NCBI RefSeq assembly: GCF_006547145.1
Contig: NZ_CP041244.1
Location: 4,464,001 to 4,528,000 of the forward strand
From: Actinomadura sp. WMMA1423
Lineage (GTDB): Bacteria; Actinomycetota; Actinomycetes; Streptosporangiales; Streptosporangiaceae
Length of the DNA stretch: 64,000 bases
Reading direction: 5' to 3'
The position numbers and the translations under genes were made by a program. Positions 16,385-23,805 of the stretch are shown here, one piece after another (the stretch's first letter is position 1; every line of letters begins with the position of its first letter). A model generated the notes under the pieces. It worked only from the letters and a program-made list of their open reading frames with translations, did no database searches and was not told the DNA's origin.

Positions 16385-16597
16385 TCAACGGCCGTCCAGG
16401 TCCCCGTTGCGAACCGCGGTCAGGAGACCCTGCCACTGGGCGGGAGCGAGGGCGAGGTGGCCGGCGGAGGGGTTGCGCGAGTCACGGACCAGAACCGACG
16501 GCCCTGAGGCCGCCACTTCGACACAGTTGCTGTCGTTGGCGCTCGCGCTGCTCTTACGCCAGTTCAGCACCACCCTCGGGGTCGAGCGGTACACCAT
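16385..16597 (-). CDS. DUF397 domain protein
   Basis: 70 residues from the ATG at 16597, chosen because GGAGG lies four bases upstream. A longer version from 16639 lacks a ribosome-binding site. The family pattern is complete: WRKSSASANDSNCVEVA, VLVRDSRNP, LALAPAQWQGLLTAV. DUF397 proteins are small partners encoded beside DUF5753/XRE regulators in actinomycetes (Scr1/WhiJ-type systems). Here the regulator gene is at 16849-17733, upstream on the same strand, about 250 bases away. DUF397 partners in studied systems modulate developmental or antibiotic regulation. Confidence 0.9.
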   Translation of the reverse strand: MVYRSTPRVVLNWRKSSASANDSNCVEVAASGPSVLVRDSRNPSAGHLALAPAQWQGLLTAVRNGDLDGR

Positions 16598-16848
16598 CCA
16601 ACCTCCATCCGTTGCCGACGCGCCCTTCCCCGTCGCCATTAGGACGAGGAACACGCGTGGGGGCAGGCGGCCAAGTAGGGCATGACAAACCACGACCTTG
16701 TGGAAAATTTCCCGATCACGAGTGTAAACGGTTCTAGTTATCCCGCCTACAAGGGAACACAAGATCACCCTGCGTGCTATGTCGGCCACTCGCCTTGTGG
16801 ATGCCGGATGCGGCGGTCACCTCCCGGTCGGTTCGGCTGCGGGCGGGA

Positions 16849-17733
16849 TCAGCTCATGAGCGACTCGGCGGCCTGCCGCATCATCGCGACCGACTCGTCC
16901 GCCGACAGCGCCTGGTCGAGCAGGAGCTCGAAGGTCTCGCGGTACTCGGCGACCCGGTCGTCCTCACCAGTGATCATCACGCTGGCCCCCGACCGCCCCT
17001 CCAGGTACAGGACGTCGTCGAGGTCGCCGTCGAACTCCAGAAGGCTGAACGGCCCTTCCAGCCCGAGGTGGGCCCCGGTGTTGAACGGGATGACCCTGAC
17101 GGTCACCAGATCGTTCCCCTCGCAGAGGTCGGCGATGTGGTTCAACTGCGCGGGCATGATCGCCGGGTCGGTTCTGATGCCGACATGGCGCCGGATGACG
17201 GCCTCGTCGATGATGTAGTGCTGGCGCGGCGGGTTCTGCCGCTTGGCGAACTCCTGCTGGCGCTGGATGCGCAGCTTCGCCGCCAGCACCCTCGCCTGCT
17301 CGGAGACCTTGCCCGTGGACAGGACCTCCGCGTACTCGGACGTCTGGATCAGCCCGGGGACGACCGTCCCGTGGAACTGGCGGATGTAGGCCGCACCGGC
17401 GGAGTACCCGACATAGGCGAGAAAGCTCGGGTCCAGGTCGCCGCGGTAGGCGTTCCACCAGGCGGGTTCACGCGCGCCGCGGGCGAGCGCCTGCAATCTT
17501 TCCTGCCGGCCCTCCGACGTGACGTCATAAACGGCGAGCAGCGCCTGCAAGTCGGTGCGGGTGATGGCGTTCTTCCCGCCCTCCACCCGGATGAGCTTGG
17601 ACGGGGACCACTCAAGCTGCCGCGCCACCTGCTCCTGCGTCAGCTTCTTCTCTTTGCGCAGGCGGACGAGCTCGGTGCGCAGCAGCGCGCTCTGGACTAT
17701 GGGCCCCTGGTCACTGGCCATGAGTTCACTCAC
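16849..17733 (-). CDS. HTH-type regulator with DUF5753 domain, DUF397 partner
   Basis: 294 residues from GTG 17733; an in-frame ATG at 17721 is an alternative. The HTH spans about residues 18-72 (LRKEKKLTQEQVARQLEWSP, KLIRVEGGK). The DUF5753 domain follows, with WWNAYRGD, IRQFHGTVVPGLIQTSEYA, YIIDEAVIRRHVG, VRVIPFNTGAH and LYLEGRSG. It forms the regulator half of a pair with the DUF397 gene downstream. Its own upstream region has repeated TGCTACAT-type motifs that are good candidates for autoregulation. Confidence 0.92.
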   Translation of the reverse strand: MSELMASDQGPIVQSALLRTELVRLRKEKKLTQEQVARQLEWSPSKLIRVEGGKNAITRTDLQALLAVYDVTSEGRQERLQALARGAREPAWWNAYRGDLDPSFLAYVGYSAGAAYIRQFHGTVVPGLIQTSEYAEVLSTGKVSEQARVLAAKLRIQRQQEFAKRQNPPRQHYIIDEAVIRRHVGIRTDPAIMPAQLNHIADLCEGNDLVTVRVIPFNTGAHLGLEGPFSLLEFDGDLDDVLYLEGRSGASVMITGEDDRVAEYRETFELLLDQALSADESVAMMRQAAESLMS

Positions 17734-17741
17734 TCTGAGTA

Positions 17742-17933
17742 GTGCATGCCACCCAACTGGATGCTACATGGCAGACGGGGACCTGGCATCCCACTTCCCC
17801 ACACGACGCTACATGTCTTGGACATCTGATCTTCGCTCCGCCCACCAGACCCCGCCATATCGCCCAAAACTCGCGTCGGTAGCTTCCAGAGTGCTGCATA
17901 CCGTCGGACTCTGTTGTAATGTGCTACATAGCA
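17742..17933. promoter_or_regulatory. repeated TGCTACAT-type motifs upstream of the DUF5753 regulator
   Basis: TGCTACATGGCA (17762-17773), CGCTACATGTC (17807-17817), TGCTGCATACC (17892-17902) and TGCTACATAGCA (17922-17933) occur within 170 bases. A related GTGCATGCCAC lies at 17742-17752. The last full copy is a TGCT-N4-AGCA inverted repeat. They lie directly before the minus-strand regulator gene and are otherwise unexplained. Binding by the DUF5753 protein is inferred. Confidence 0.45.
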
Positions 17934-17950
17934 GATTAGCAGACGACGTC

Positions 17951-18385
17951 ATGCAACAAGACGTGATGCCACATCCGAAGCGGATGAGGTTGAACACAGG
18001 GTGAGGTCCCGGCCCGGGCGAGGCGCATCCCGGCCGAGACGAACCGCAGGCGGAGACGGGCCGGCCGCAGGCGGAACGAGAAGGGCCGGGGGAACGAGAA
18101 GGAGCCACGCGCGCCACACGGGGAGGTCGCAAGGGGAGAGTCGGATTCCGGCAACGCCGCGAATGGCGGCACCGGACGAAGAAGCACGAAGAAGCGATGC
18201 CAGCGAAGGCAACAGAGTCGCCCGCCGCTTCCCACCGATCACCGGTTTGGCAGCCATGACGACCGGTGGGAGAGCGGAGAGCGACTCCCGGGGCCGCACG
18301 AGACAACCGGCCGATCCGCGCGCATTCCTCTGCGAACACGCAGAAAGATCCGGGCTGACCTGCCGAAATGTCTCTGCGACTCATC
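17951..18385. other. gene-free stretch
   Basis: No convincing gene on either strand. Open frames here are Arg/Pro/Gly-rich, lack ribosome-binding sites and have no recognisable motif. The only repeats are two GAACGAGAAGG copies near 18076 and 18094. It separates the divergent DUF5753 regulator and the CNB/cyclase gene and probably holds their control regions. Confidence 0.5.
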
Positions 18386-18416
18386 TAGTCTAACCGCGAT
18401 CACGCGGTGCGGACTA
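18386..18416. promoter_or_regulatory. nested inverted repeat upstream of the CNB/cyclase-domain gene
   Basis: TAGTC (18386-18390) and GACTA (18412-18416) enclose CCGCG (18394-18398), ATCA and CGCGG (18403-18407). The whole is a 31-base imperfect palindrome about 190 bases before the gene at 18608, and it could be an operator. A weaker GACTCCCG/CGGGAGTC pair (18427-18434 and 18473-18480) follows. Confidence 0.35.
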
Positions 18417-18506
18417 TAGGTGATGTGACTCCCGTCACCGCCCCACCGGACCTGCCCGGTGCCGGCGGGGCTCGGGAGTCGCGATTCGAGGCATGGGGTC
18501 CCTGAC

Positions 18507-18611
18507 ATGTCCAGACAACACGTACCGTCCCCCACCTTCGCCGTCCACCCCACGCGTCCGGCGGGATCGCCACCCCCCGCCCCGCCGGACGACGGGCGGG
18601 TGGCCCGATGA
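18507..18611 (+). CDS. possible 34-codon upstream ORF
   Basis: An ATG at 18507 opens a Pro-rich 34-residue frame (begins MSRQHVPSPTFAVHP) whose TGA overlaps the next start as ATGA. A GGGG stretch lies about 12 bases upstream of the ATG. The stop-start overlap suggests translational coupling to the gene at 18608. It could be a leader peptide, a small protein, or chance. No family is recognised. Confidence 0.3.
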   Translation: MSRQHVPSPTFAVHPTRPAGSPPPAPPDDGRVAR

Positions 18612-20050
18612 CCGAGCACGCCCGCCACCACGACCCGGACAAGATCGTCCCCACCGAGGTCGTCCCGCTGCGGCGGGACGTCCGGCCGGCCGAGGACGCC
18701 CCTCGCTCCGGGTTCTGGCACGGGCTCACCACCGCCGAGCGCGCCGCTTTCCTCGCACTGGCGCAGGAGGTCGTCCACCCCGCCGGCGACGTGCTGTGGA
18801 CCGAGGGCGAGGACGCCGACCACACCCTCGTCATCAAGTCGGGCTCGGTGCGGATCTCCGTGGAACGGGACGGGCGCGAGCGGTTCGTCGCGTTCCGCAA
18901 GCCCGGTGACATCATCGGCGAGCGCGCCGCCCTGTCGCTGCGCCGCCGCTCGGCGACCGTCGTCGCGATGGACACCCTCCACGTCCTGCGTCTGACGACC
19001 CAGGAGTTCGTCGCCTACCTGAGCGAGCACCCGCACGTGGTCGCCGTCCTCGAGCGCGAGATGTACGAGCGGATGACGGAGCAGGTGCCCGACCGGCCGC
19101 CCCGGCGCGTCCACTACCCCACCGGCACGGCGGGCCCGTACGGCCCCGCGGCGCAGTACGGCTCACCCCAGCCCTACGGCATGGCGCAGGTGCCGGTCGT
19201 CCCGGACTACCCGTACGCGATGGCCGGGCCGTTCGTGGTGACCGCCTCCTACACCGCGCCCGGCCCGCGGGCGGGCGGCGCGACTCGCGCCGTGGAGCCC
19301 CCGGCCTCGGCCAACGAGGTCCCCGCGGCCCCGACCGTGCCGGCCCGCACCGTGCCCGTCCGTTCCCTACGGCCGGTCCGGTCCCTGGAGGGGGTCGTCG
19401 AGAAGTCCTGGGAGCACCCGACGCAGCCCATGGTCCTCCCGGACAAGGACGGCCCTTCCTGGGCGGGCCAGAACTGCACCATCGTGTACACCGACGTCGC
19501 CGGGTTCAGCTCGCCCCTCCGCAACGACGTCGACCGGATCGACGTGCGCCGCGCCATGTACCGCGCCCTGCGCGAGGCGTTCGAGGAGTCCGGCGTCCCC
19601 TGGCACGCCTGCCACGTCGAGGACCGGGGCGACGGCGCGCTGATCGTCATTCCCCCGCAGGTGCCGACCGCCACCGTTGTCGACCCCATGCTGGTGTCGC
19701 TCGGCCTCCGGTTGCGCCGCCACAACCACCGGTCGAGCGGGGCGGTCCGCGTGCAGCTCAGGGTCGCGGTGAACGTCGGCCCCGTGATGCCCGATCCGCC
19801 CGGCGTGGCCGGTTCGTCCATCATCACGACGGCCCGGCTCCTGGACGCCGGCCCGCTGAAGGAGCGGCTCGCCGCGACCGGCGCCGACCTCGGCGTCATC
19901 GCGTCCCGGTTCGTCTACGACTCCGTGATCGTCCCCAGCCCCGGCCACGTGACCGCCGCCGAGTACGAGCGGATCACCTGCCGGGTGAAGGAGTCGGAGC
20001 TCGAAGGCTGGATCCACCTGCGCGGCCTGCCCGCGCTGCCGGCCTTCTGA
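18608..20050 (+). CDS. cyclic-nucleotide-binding domain protein with degenerate nucleotidyl-cyclase domain
   Basis: 480 residues. Residues about 38-155 are a Crp/CAP-type cyclic-nucleotide-binding domain (HPAGDVLWTEGEDAD, FRKPGDIIGERAAL, RRSATVVAMDTLHVLRL). A Pro/Tyr-rich linker follows. Residues about 288-480 resemble a class III cyclase homology domain. The first metal aspartate is kept in YTDVAGFSS (Asp296) and a second acidic site appears as RGDGAL (Asp342). The VxNxxxR transition-state motif is altered: the usual Asn four residues before the Arg in TTARLL is Ile. It is therefore probably a sensor or scaffold, not an active cyclase. No DNA-binding helix-turn-helix is present. Confidence 0.82.
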   Translation: MTEHARHHDPDKIVPTEVVPLRRDVRPAEDAPRSGFWHGLTTAERAAFLALAQEVVHPAGDVLWTEGEDADHTLVIKSGSVRISVERDGRERFVAFRKPGDIIGERAALSLRRRSATVVAMDTLHVLRLTTQEFVAYLSEHPHVVAVLEREMYERMTEQVPDRPPRRVHYPTGTAGPYGPAAQYGSPQPYGMAQVPVVPDYPYAMAGPFVVTASYTAPGPRAGGATRAVEPPASANEVPAAPTVPARTVPVRSLRPVRSLEGVVEKSWEHPTQPMVLPDKDGPSWAGQNCTIVYTDVAGFSSPLRNDVDRIDVRRAMYRALREAFEESGVPWHACHVEDRGDGALIVIPPQVPTATVVDPMLVSLGLRLRRHNHRSSGAVRVQLRVAVNVGPVMPDPPGVAGSSIITTARLLDAGPLKERLAATGADLGVIASRFVYDSVIVPSPGHVTAAEYERITCRVKESELEGWIHLRGLPALPAF

Positions 20051-20103
20051 ACGGCCGGCCGCCGCCTCGGCCCGTTCCCCGCGCGGGCCGCCCCAGGCCC
20101 ACG

Positions 20104-20130
20104 ACCCCGCGCGCACCGTCGCCGCGGGGT
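20104..20130. terminator. candidate bidirectional terminator between convergent genes
   Basis: ACCCCGCG (20104-20111) pairs with CGCGGGGT (20123-20130) across 11 bases. It lies between the stop of the CNB/cyclase gene (20050) and the stop of the histidine kinase gene (20152), which converge here. Confidence 0.45.
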
Positions 20131-20151
20131 TCTCCGCTTTCCGGCCCCGCG

Positions 20152-21510
20152 CTACCCGGCCGGCCGGCCGTCGTTGAACCGCGGTATCCGCAGGACGAAC
20201 CGGGCACCGCGCTCACTGTCCTCGATGGTGAGGGTGCCGCCGTGCAGCCGCGCGATCTCCCGGGCGATCGGCAGGCCGAGGCCGGTTCCGGCCGGATCGC
20301 GGGCCTTGCTGTCCTCCAGGCGGGCGAAGCGCTGGAACACGAGGTCCCGGTTCTGCTCGGCGACGCCCGCGCCGTCGTCGACGACCTCCAGCACGGCGGT
20401 GTCGTCCTCCCGCGAGACCACGACGTCGACGCGCGACTCGGCGTGCCGCTCGGCGTTGTCCAGCAGGTTCGTCAGCAGCCGGACGAGCCTCAGCCGGTCA
20501 CCCCGCACCGTGACACCGTCCTGGATATGCGGGACGATCCGCTTCGTCCGGTCCGACCGCGCCAGCTCGATGGTGACCAGCGCGCCGAGGTCGATCGTCT
20601 CGTCCTCCTGCCAGGCCGCGGCGTCCAGCCGGGCGAGCTGCAGCAGGTCGGTGACGATCGCCTGGAGCCGCTCCAGGGTCTGCAGGACGCCCCGCGCGGT
20701 CTGCGGCCAGTCGACGTCGTCGGGGTACAGCAGGGCCTCCTCGATCTGGGCGCGCGCGGCCGCGATGGGGCTGCGCAGGTCGTGGGACGCGTCGGAGGTG
20801 AAGCTGCGCTGCCGCTCGAGGGCGCTGTCCAGCCGGTCCAGGGTCGCGTTCGCGGCCTCCGCGAGCCGCCTGATCTCGTCCCGGCTCTCCGGCACCGTCA
20901 CCCGGCGGCCCGACTGCTGCGCGGTGATCTCCGCCAGCTCGGTCCGGATCGCGTCCACCGGGGCGAGGGTGTGGTCCACCGTCGCCCAGGCGCGCAGGCA
21001 TCCCAGGAGGATCACCAGCAGCGAGACGCTGGCCAGGAACATGAGCAGCCCCGGGCTGACGTACCAGGGGACGATCGGTACGGCGGCGTAGATCAGCCAG
21101 TCGCCGCCCGGCTTGAAGACGCGGAAACCGACCACCCAAAGGCATCTGTGCCGCAGCGGCGCGCACACCCTCCGGGTGGAGTACACGCGCGTCTGCGACG
21201 GGACGAAGTCGGCGAGCGGCCGGCCGACCGGGACCCGCCCCGGCGTCCCCGCGATCACCGTCCGGGTCTCGTCCAGGACCTGCACGAGGACGGCCCCCTC
21301 CGGATCGAGCCGCGCGGGCGCCGACCCCCGCCGCAGCGAGTACGACAGCCGGAGGGCCGCAGCGGTCGCCTGGCCCCGGGAGGAGTCGGTCGCCGATCCC
21401 CGCGCCTCCACGAGGACCAGCGTCGTCACGATGGCGCAGATGATCGCGGTGACCGTTCCGGCAATAACGGTCATCCGCACCCGTATGGACCATGTGCGCC
21501 GTCCGTACAC
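20152..21510 (-). CDS. orphan HAMP-type sensor histidine kinase
   Basis: 452 residues from the GTG at 21510, chosen for the GGGAGG four bases upstream. A transmembrane helix near residues 12-35 and a second near 150-172 flank an extracytoplasmic loop with two cysteines (VCAPLRHRC). HAMP follows, then the H-box FTSDASHDLRSP (His243), N-box NLLDNAERH, G1 VVDDGAGV, and G2 GTGLGLPIAREIARLHGG. Family role: autophosphorylation on His and transfer to a response regulator. No response-regulator gene is adjacent. A divergent LysR gene starts 157 bases away. Confidence 0.92.
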   Translation of the reverse strand: MYGRRTWSIRVRMTVIAGTVTAIICAIVTTLVLVEARGSATDSSRGQATAAALRLSYSLRRGSAPARLDPEGAVLVQVLDETRTVIAGTPGRVPVGRPLADFVPSQTRVYSTRRVCAPLRHRCLWVVGFRVFKPGGDWLIYAAVPIVPWYVSPGLLMFLASVSLLVILLGCLRAWATVDHTLAPVDAIRTELAEITAQQSGRRVTVPESRDEIRRLAEAANATLDRLDSALERQRSFTSDASHDLRSPIAAARAQIEEALLYPDDVDWPQTARGVLQTLERLQAIVTDLLQLARLDAAAWQEDETIDLGALVTIELARSDRTKRIVPHIQDGVTVRGDRLRLVRLLTNLLDNAERHAESRVDVVVSREDDTAVLEVVDDGAGVAEQNRDLVFQRFARLEDSKARDPAGTGLGLPIAREIARLHGGTLTIEDSERGARFVLRIPRFNDGRPAG

Positions 21511-21666
21511 CCGACCTCCCGCAGGTGAGGTAATCACCGGCCAGGCCGAAATCAGTCCTCTTAACAGCAGTGACGCATACAAGACAGGTCAAAGAAATGG
21601 TTGCCGGACCGGGCGGTTCGGCAGAAGCCCAGGCGCTTTCAGGCCCCGTGGCTAGCATGTTCGGTT

Positions 21667-22563
21667 ATGGAGCTGCGCCAGCTTGAGTACTTCGTGGCGG
21701 TTACGGAAGAGGCGAGCTTCACCAGGGCCGCGGCCCGGCTGCACGTCGCGCAGCCCGGCGTGAGCGCCCAGATCCGGCAGCTGGAGCGCGAGCTCGGCCA
21801 GCCGCTGCTCGACCGGTCGGGACGGACCGTCCGGCTCACCGAGGTCGGCGCCGCCGTCCTCCCCTACGCGCGGGCGGCGCTCGCGGCCGTCGAGGGCGCC
21901 CGGCTGTCGGTGGACGAGCTGACGGGCCTGCTCCGCGGGCACGTCACGGTCGGCACGGTCGACTGGATCCGGTCGCTCGACCTCCCCGGCATGCTGGCCG
22001 GCTTCCAGCGCGACCATCCGAACATCGAGATCACGGTCGTCCAGGAGGACACCGCGAGGCTCACCGAAGGGCTCCGCACCGGGCGGATCGACCTGGCCTT
22101 CCTCAGCATCGGCACCGACCCTCCCGAGGGCATCGCGACGCGGGTCGTCATCGAGCAGGACCTCTTCGCCGCCGTCGCCCACGGCCACCCGATGGCCCGC
22201 AGGTCCACGGTCACCCTGCGGGCCCTCGCCGAGGAGAACCTGGTCTGCCTGCCGAAGGGCACCGGGCTGCGCGCCGTCCTGGACGAGGCGTTCGCCGACG
22301 CCGGTCTGCGCCCGCGCATCGCGTTCGAGGCGGGCGAGCCGCCCGTGCTGGCGGAGATCGCCGCGCACGGCCTCGGCGTCGCCGTCCTGCCCGAGTCGGC
22401 CGCCCGCGGCCGCCCCGGCGACCTGCACGCGCTGCCGGTCGTCCGGCCGCGGCTGACCGGCCGGATCGCCCTCGCCTGGCGAGCCGAGGGACCGCGCGGC
22501 CCGGCCGCCCGGGCCCTGATAGACCGCGCCCGCCACCCGCCTGACCAAGCCGCGCAGACCTGA
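21667..22563 (+). CDS. LysR-family transcriptional regulator
   Basis: 298 residues. Residues 1-60 are the winged helix-turn-helix (MELRQLEYFVAVTEEASFTRA, then LHVAQPGVSAQIRQLERELG). Residues 90-290 are the two-lobed effector domain (GHVTVGTVDWIRSL, LRTGRIDLAFLSIG, LGVAVLPESAA). LysR proteins usually control a divergent neighbour. Here that is the histidine kinase gene on the minus strand, across a 156-base gap. The inducer is unknown. Confidence 0.93.
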   Translation: MELRQLEYFVAVTEEASFTRAAARLHVAQPGVSAQIRQLERELGQPLLDRSGRTVRLTEVGAAVLPYARAALAAVEGARLSVDELTGLLRGHVTVGTVDWIRSLDLPGMLAGFQRDHPNIEITVVQEDTARLTEGLRTGRIDLAFLSIGTDPPEGIATRVVIEQDLFAAVAHGHPMARRSTVTLRALAEENLVCLPKGTGLRAVLDEAFADAGLRPRIAFEAGEPPVLAEIAAHGLGVAVLPESAARGRPGDLHALPVVRPRLTGRIALAWRAEGPRGPAARALIDRARHPPDQAAQT

Positions 22564-22737
22564 CCGGGGCCGCGCGCCGGCCACCTCCCGATCAGGCAGG
22601 GTGCGGTGCACACCCCGCCCGCGCCACCCCGCCTGACCGGGCCGCGCGTGTCGACGATCCACTTGATCAAGGCACGTGCACCATCCACCTGCCGCGCGCC
22701 GAACGCCCGCCGATCAGGCCGCGGGCTCCGGGCATGG

Positions 22738-23688
22738 TCAGGCCGCCTGTTCGTCGGCTTCGTCCAGGACGCGGCGCAGGACGTCCGGCCTGTCGGTGAT
22801 GACGCCGTCCACGTCGAGGGCGATCGCCCGCTCCATGTCGCCGGAGTCGTCGATCGTCCAGGCGAGCACGTCCATCCCGGCGTCGTGCACCTCCTCGACG
22901 TAGGACTCGGTCAGGCCCCCGAAGGGCGGATTGACCTGGTCCGCGTACTTCGCGAGCCTCGGCAGGTCCGCGACCTTCGGGGTACCGAGCAGACCGGTCG
23001 GCACCTTCAGCAGGACGGCGTGGAACCGCCGCACCGACTCCCAGTCGAACGACTGGACGACGAGGCGCCGCTCCTGCGCGTCGGTCCGGAGCCAGGACGG
23101 CGACCTCTTCAACTCCGCCGCGACCCGCCGCTCGATGCCCGGGTACAGCCCGGGGCTCTTGATCTCCAGCAGCAGCCCGAGGCCGGTGCCGCGCATCGCG
23201 GCCAGCACCTGGCCGAGCGTCGGGACGCGCTCGCCCGCGTACCTCCTCGCGAACCAGCCGCCGGCGTCCAGCCGCCCGATCTCGGCGAGGGTGAAGTCGG
23301 CGACCTTCCACGGCCTGCGGCCCGGGTAGAGGGACTCCGCGTTCGTCGTCCGGGCGAGCGTGGTGTCGTGCATGATCACGAGCTGGTGGTCCTTGGTCTC
23401 CTGGACGTCCAGTTCGAACATGTCGGCGCCCTTGGCCTTGGCGAGCCTGAACGCCGCCAGTGTGTTCTCCGGCGCGTACGCGGAGGCGCCGCGGTGCGCG
23501 ACGTCCACGACGTCGGCGTCCGGATCCGGCTCCACGGCCGGGACGGCGCGCGGGCGCGGTTCCGGCACGGCCTGCGGCAGGGTCGGGAGCGGGCCGGGGC
23601 CCGGACGGGCGCCGGCGGGCGCCGCCGGGGCGGCGACGGTCGCGGTGGCCAGGACGGCGAGGAGCGCGAGACGATTCCGGCGGTGCAT
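22738..23688 (-). CDS. secreted glycerophosphodiester phosphodiesterase
   Basis: 316 residues. An N-terminal signal peptide (RRNRLALLAVLATATVAAPAAPAGA) is followed by a Pro-rich spacer to about residue 58. The GDPD TIM-barrel begins with VAHRGASAYAPENT (His65, Glu74), then ELDVQETKD (Glu92, Asp94) and MHDTT (His107), the complete catalytic and calcium set. WTIDDSGDM and ITDRPDV close the barrel. It hydrolyses glycerophosphodiesters to glycerol-3-phosphate and alcohols outside the cell, in phosphate or lipid scavenging or teichoic-acid turnover. It is a single gene, convergent with the LysR gene. Confidence 0.92.
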   Translation of the reverse strand: MHRRNRLALLAVLATATVAAPAAPAGARPGPGPLPTLPQAVPEPRPRAVPAVEPDPDADVVDVAHRGASAYAPENTLAAFRLAKAKGADMFELDVQETKDHQLVIMHDTTLARTTNAESLYPGRRPWKVADFTLAEIGRLDAGGWFARRYAGERVPTLGQVLAAMRGTGLGLLLEIKSPGLYPGIERRVAAELKRSPSWLRTDAQERRLVVQSFDWESVRRFHAVLLKVPTGLLGTPKVADLPRLAKYADQVNPPFGGLTESYVEEVHDAGMDVLAWTIDDSGDMERAIALDVDGVITDRPDVLRRVLDEADEQAA

Positions 23689-23805
23689 CAGTCACCTCTC
23701 GGGAGCCGGGGCTGTCCGCCCCAACCCTCGGACTACCGGGTGACACCGGAGTTACGAGCCGGTAGCAGACTGTGTACCGAAGGTGACGATACGCATTCGG
23801 TCCCG

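Noticed and set aside
18001..18393. 130-codon plus-strand frame before the CNB/cyclase gene
   Set aside because: Low-complexity Arg/Gly/Ala composition, no ribosome-binding site, no motif.
22662..22679. Adjacent palindromes CTTGATCAAG and GCACGTGC
   Set aside because: They lie between two convergent gene ends, far from any start codon; short palindromes here may be chance.
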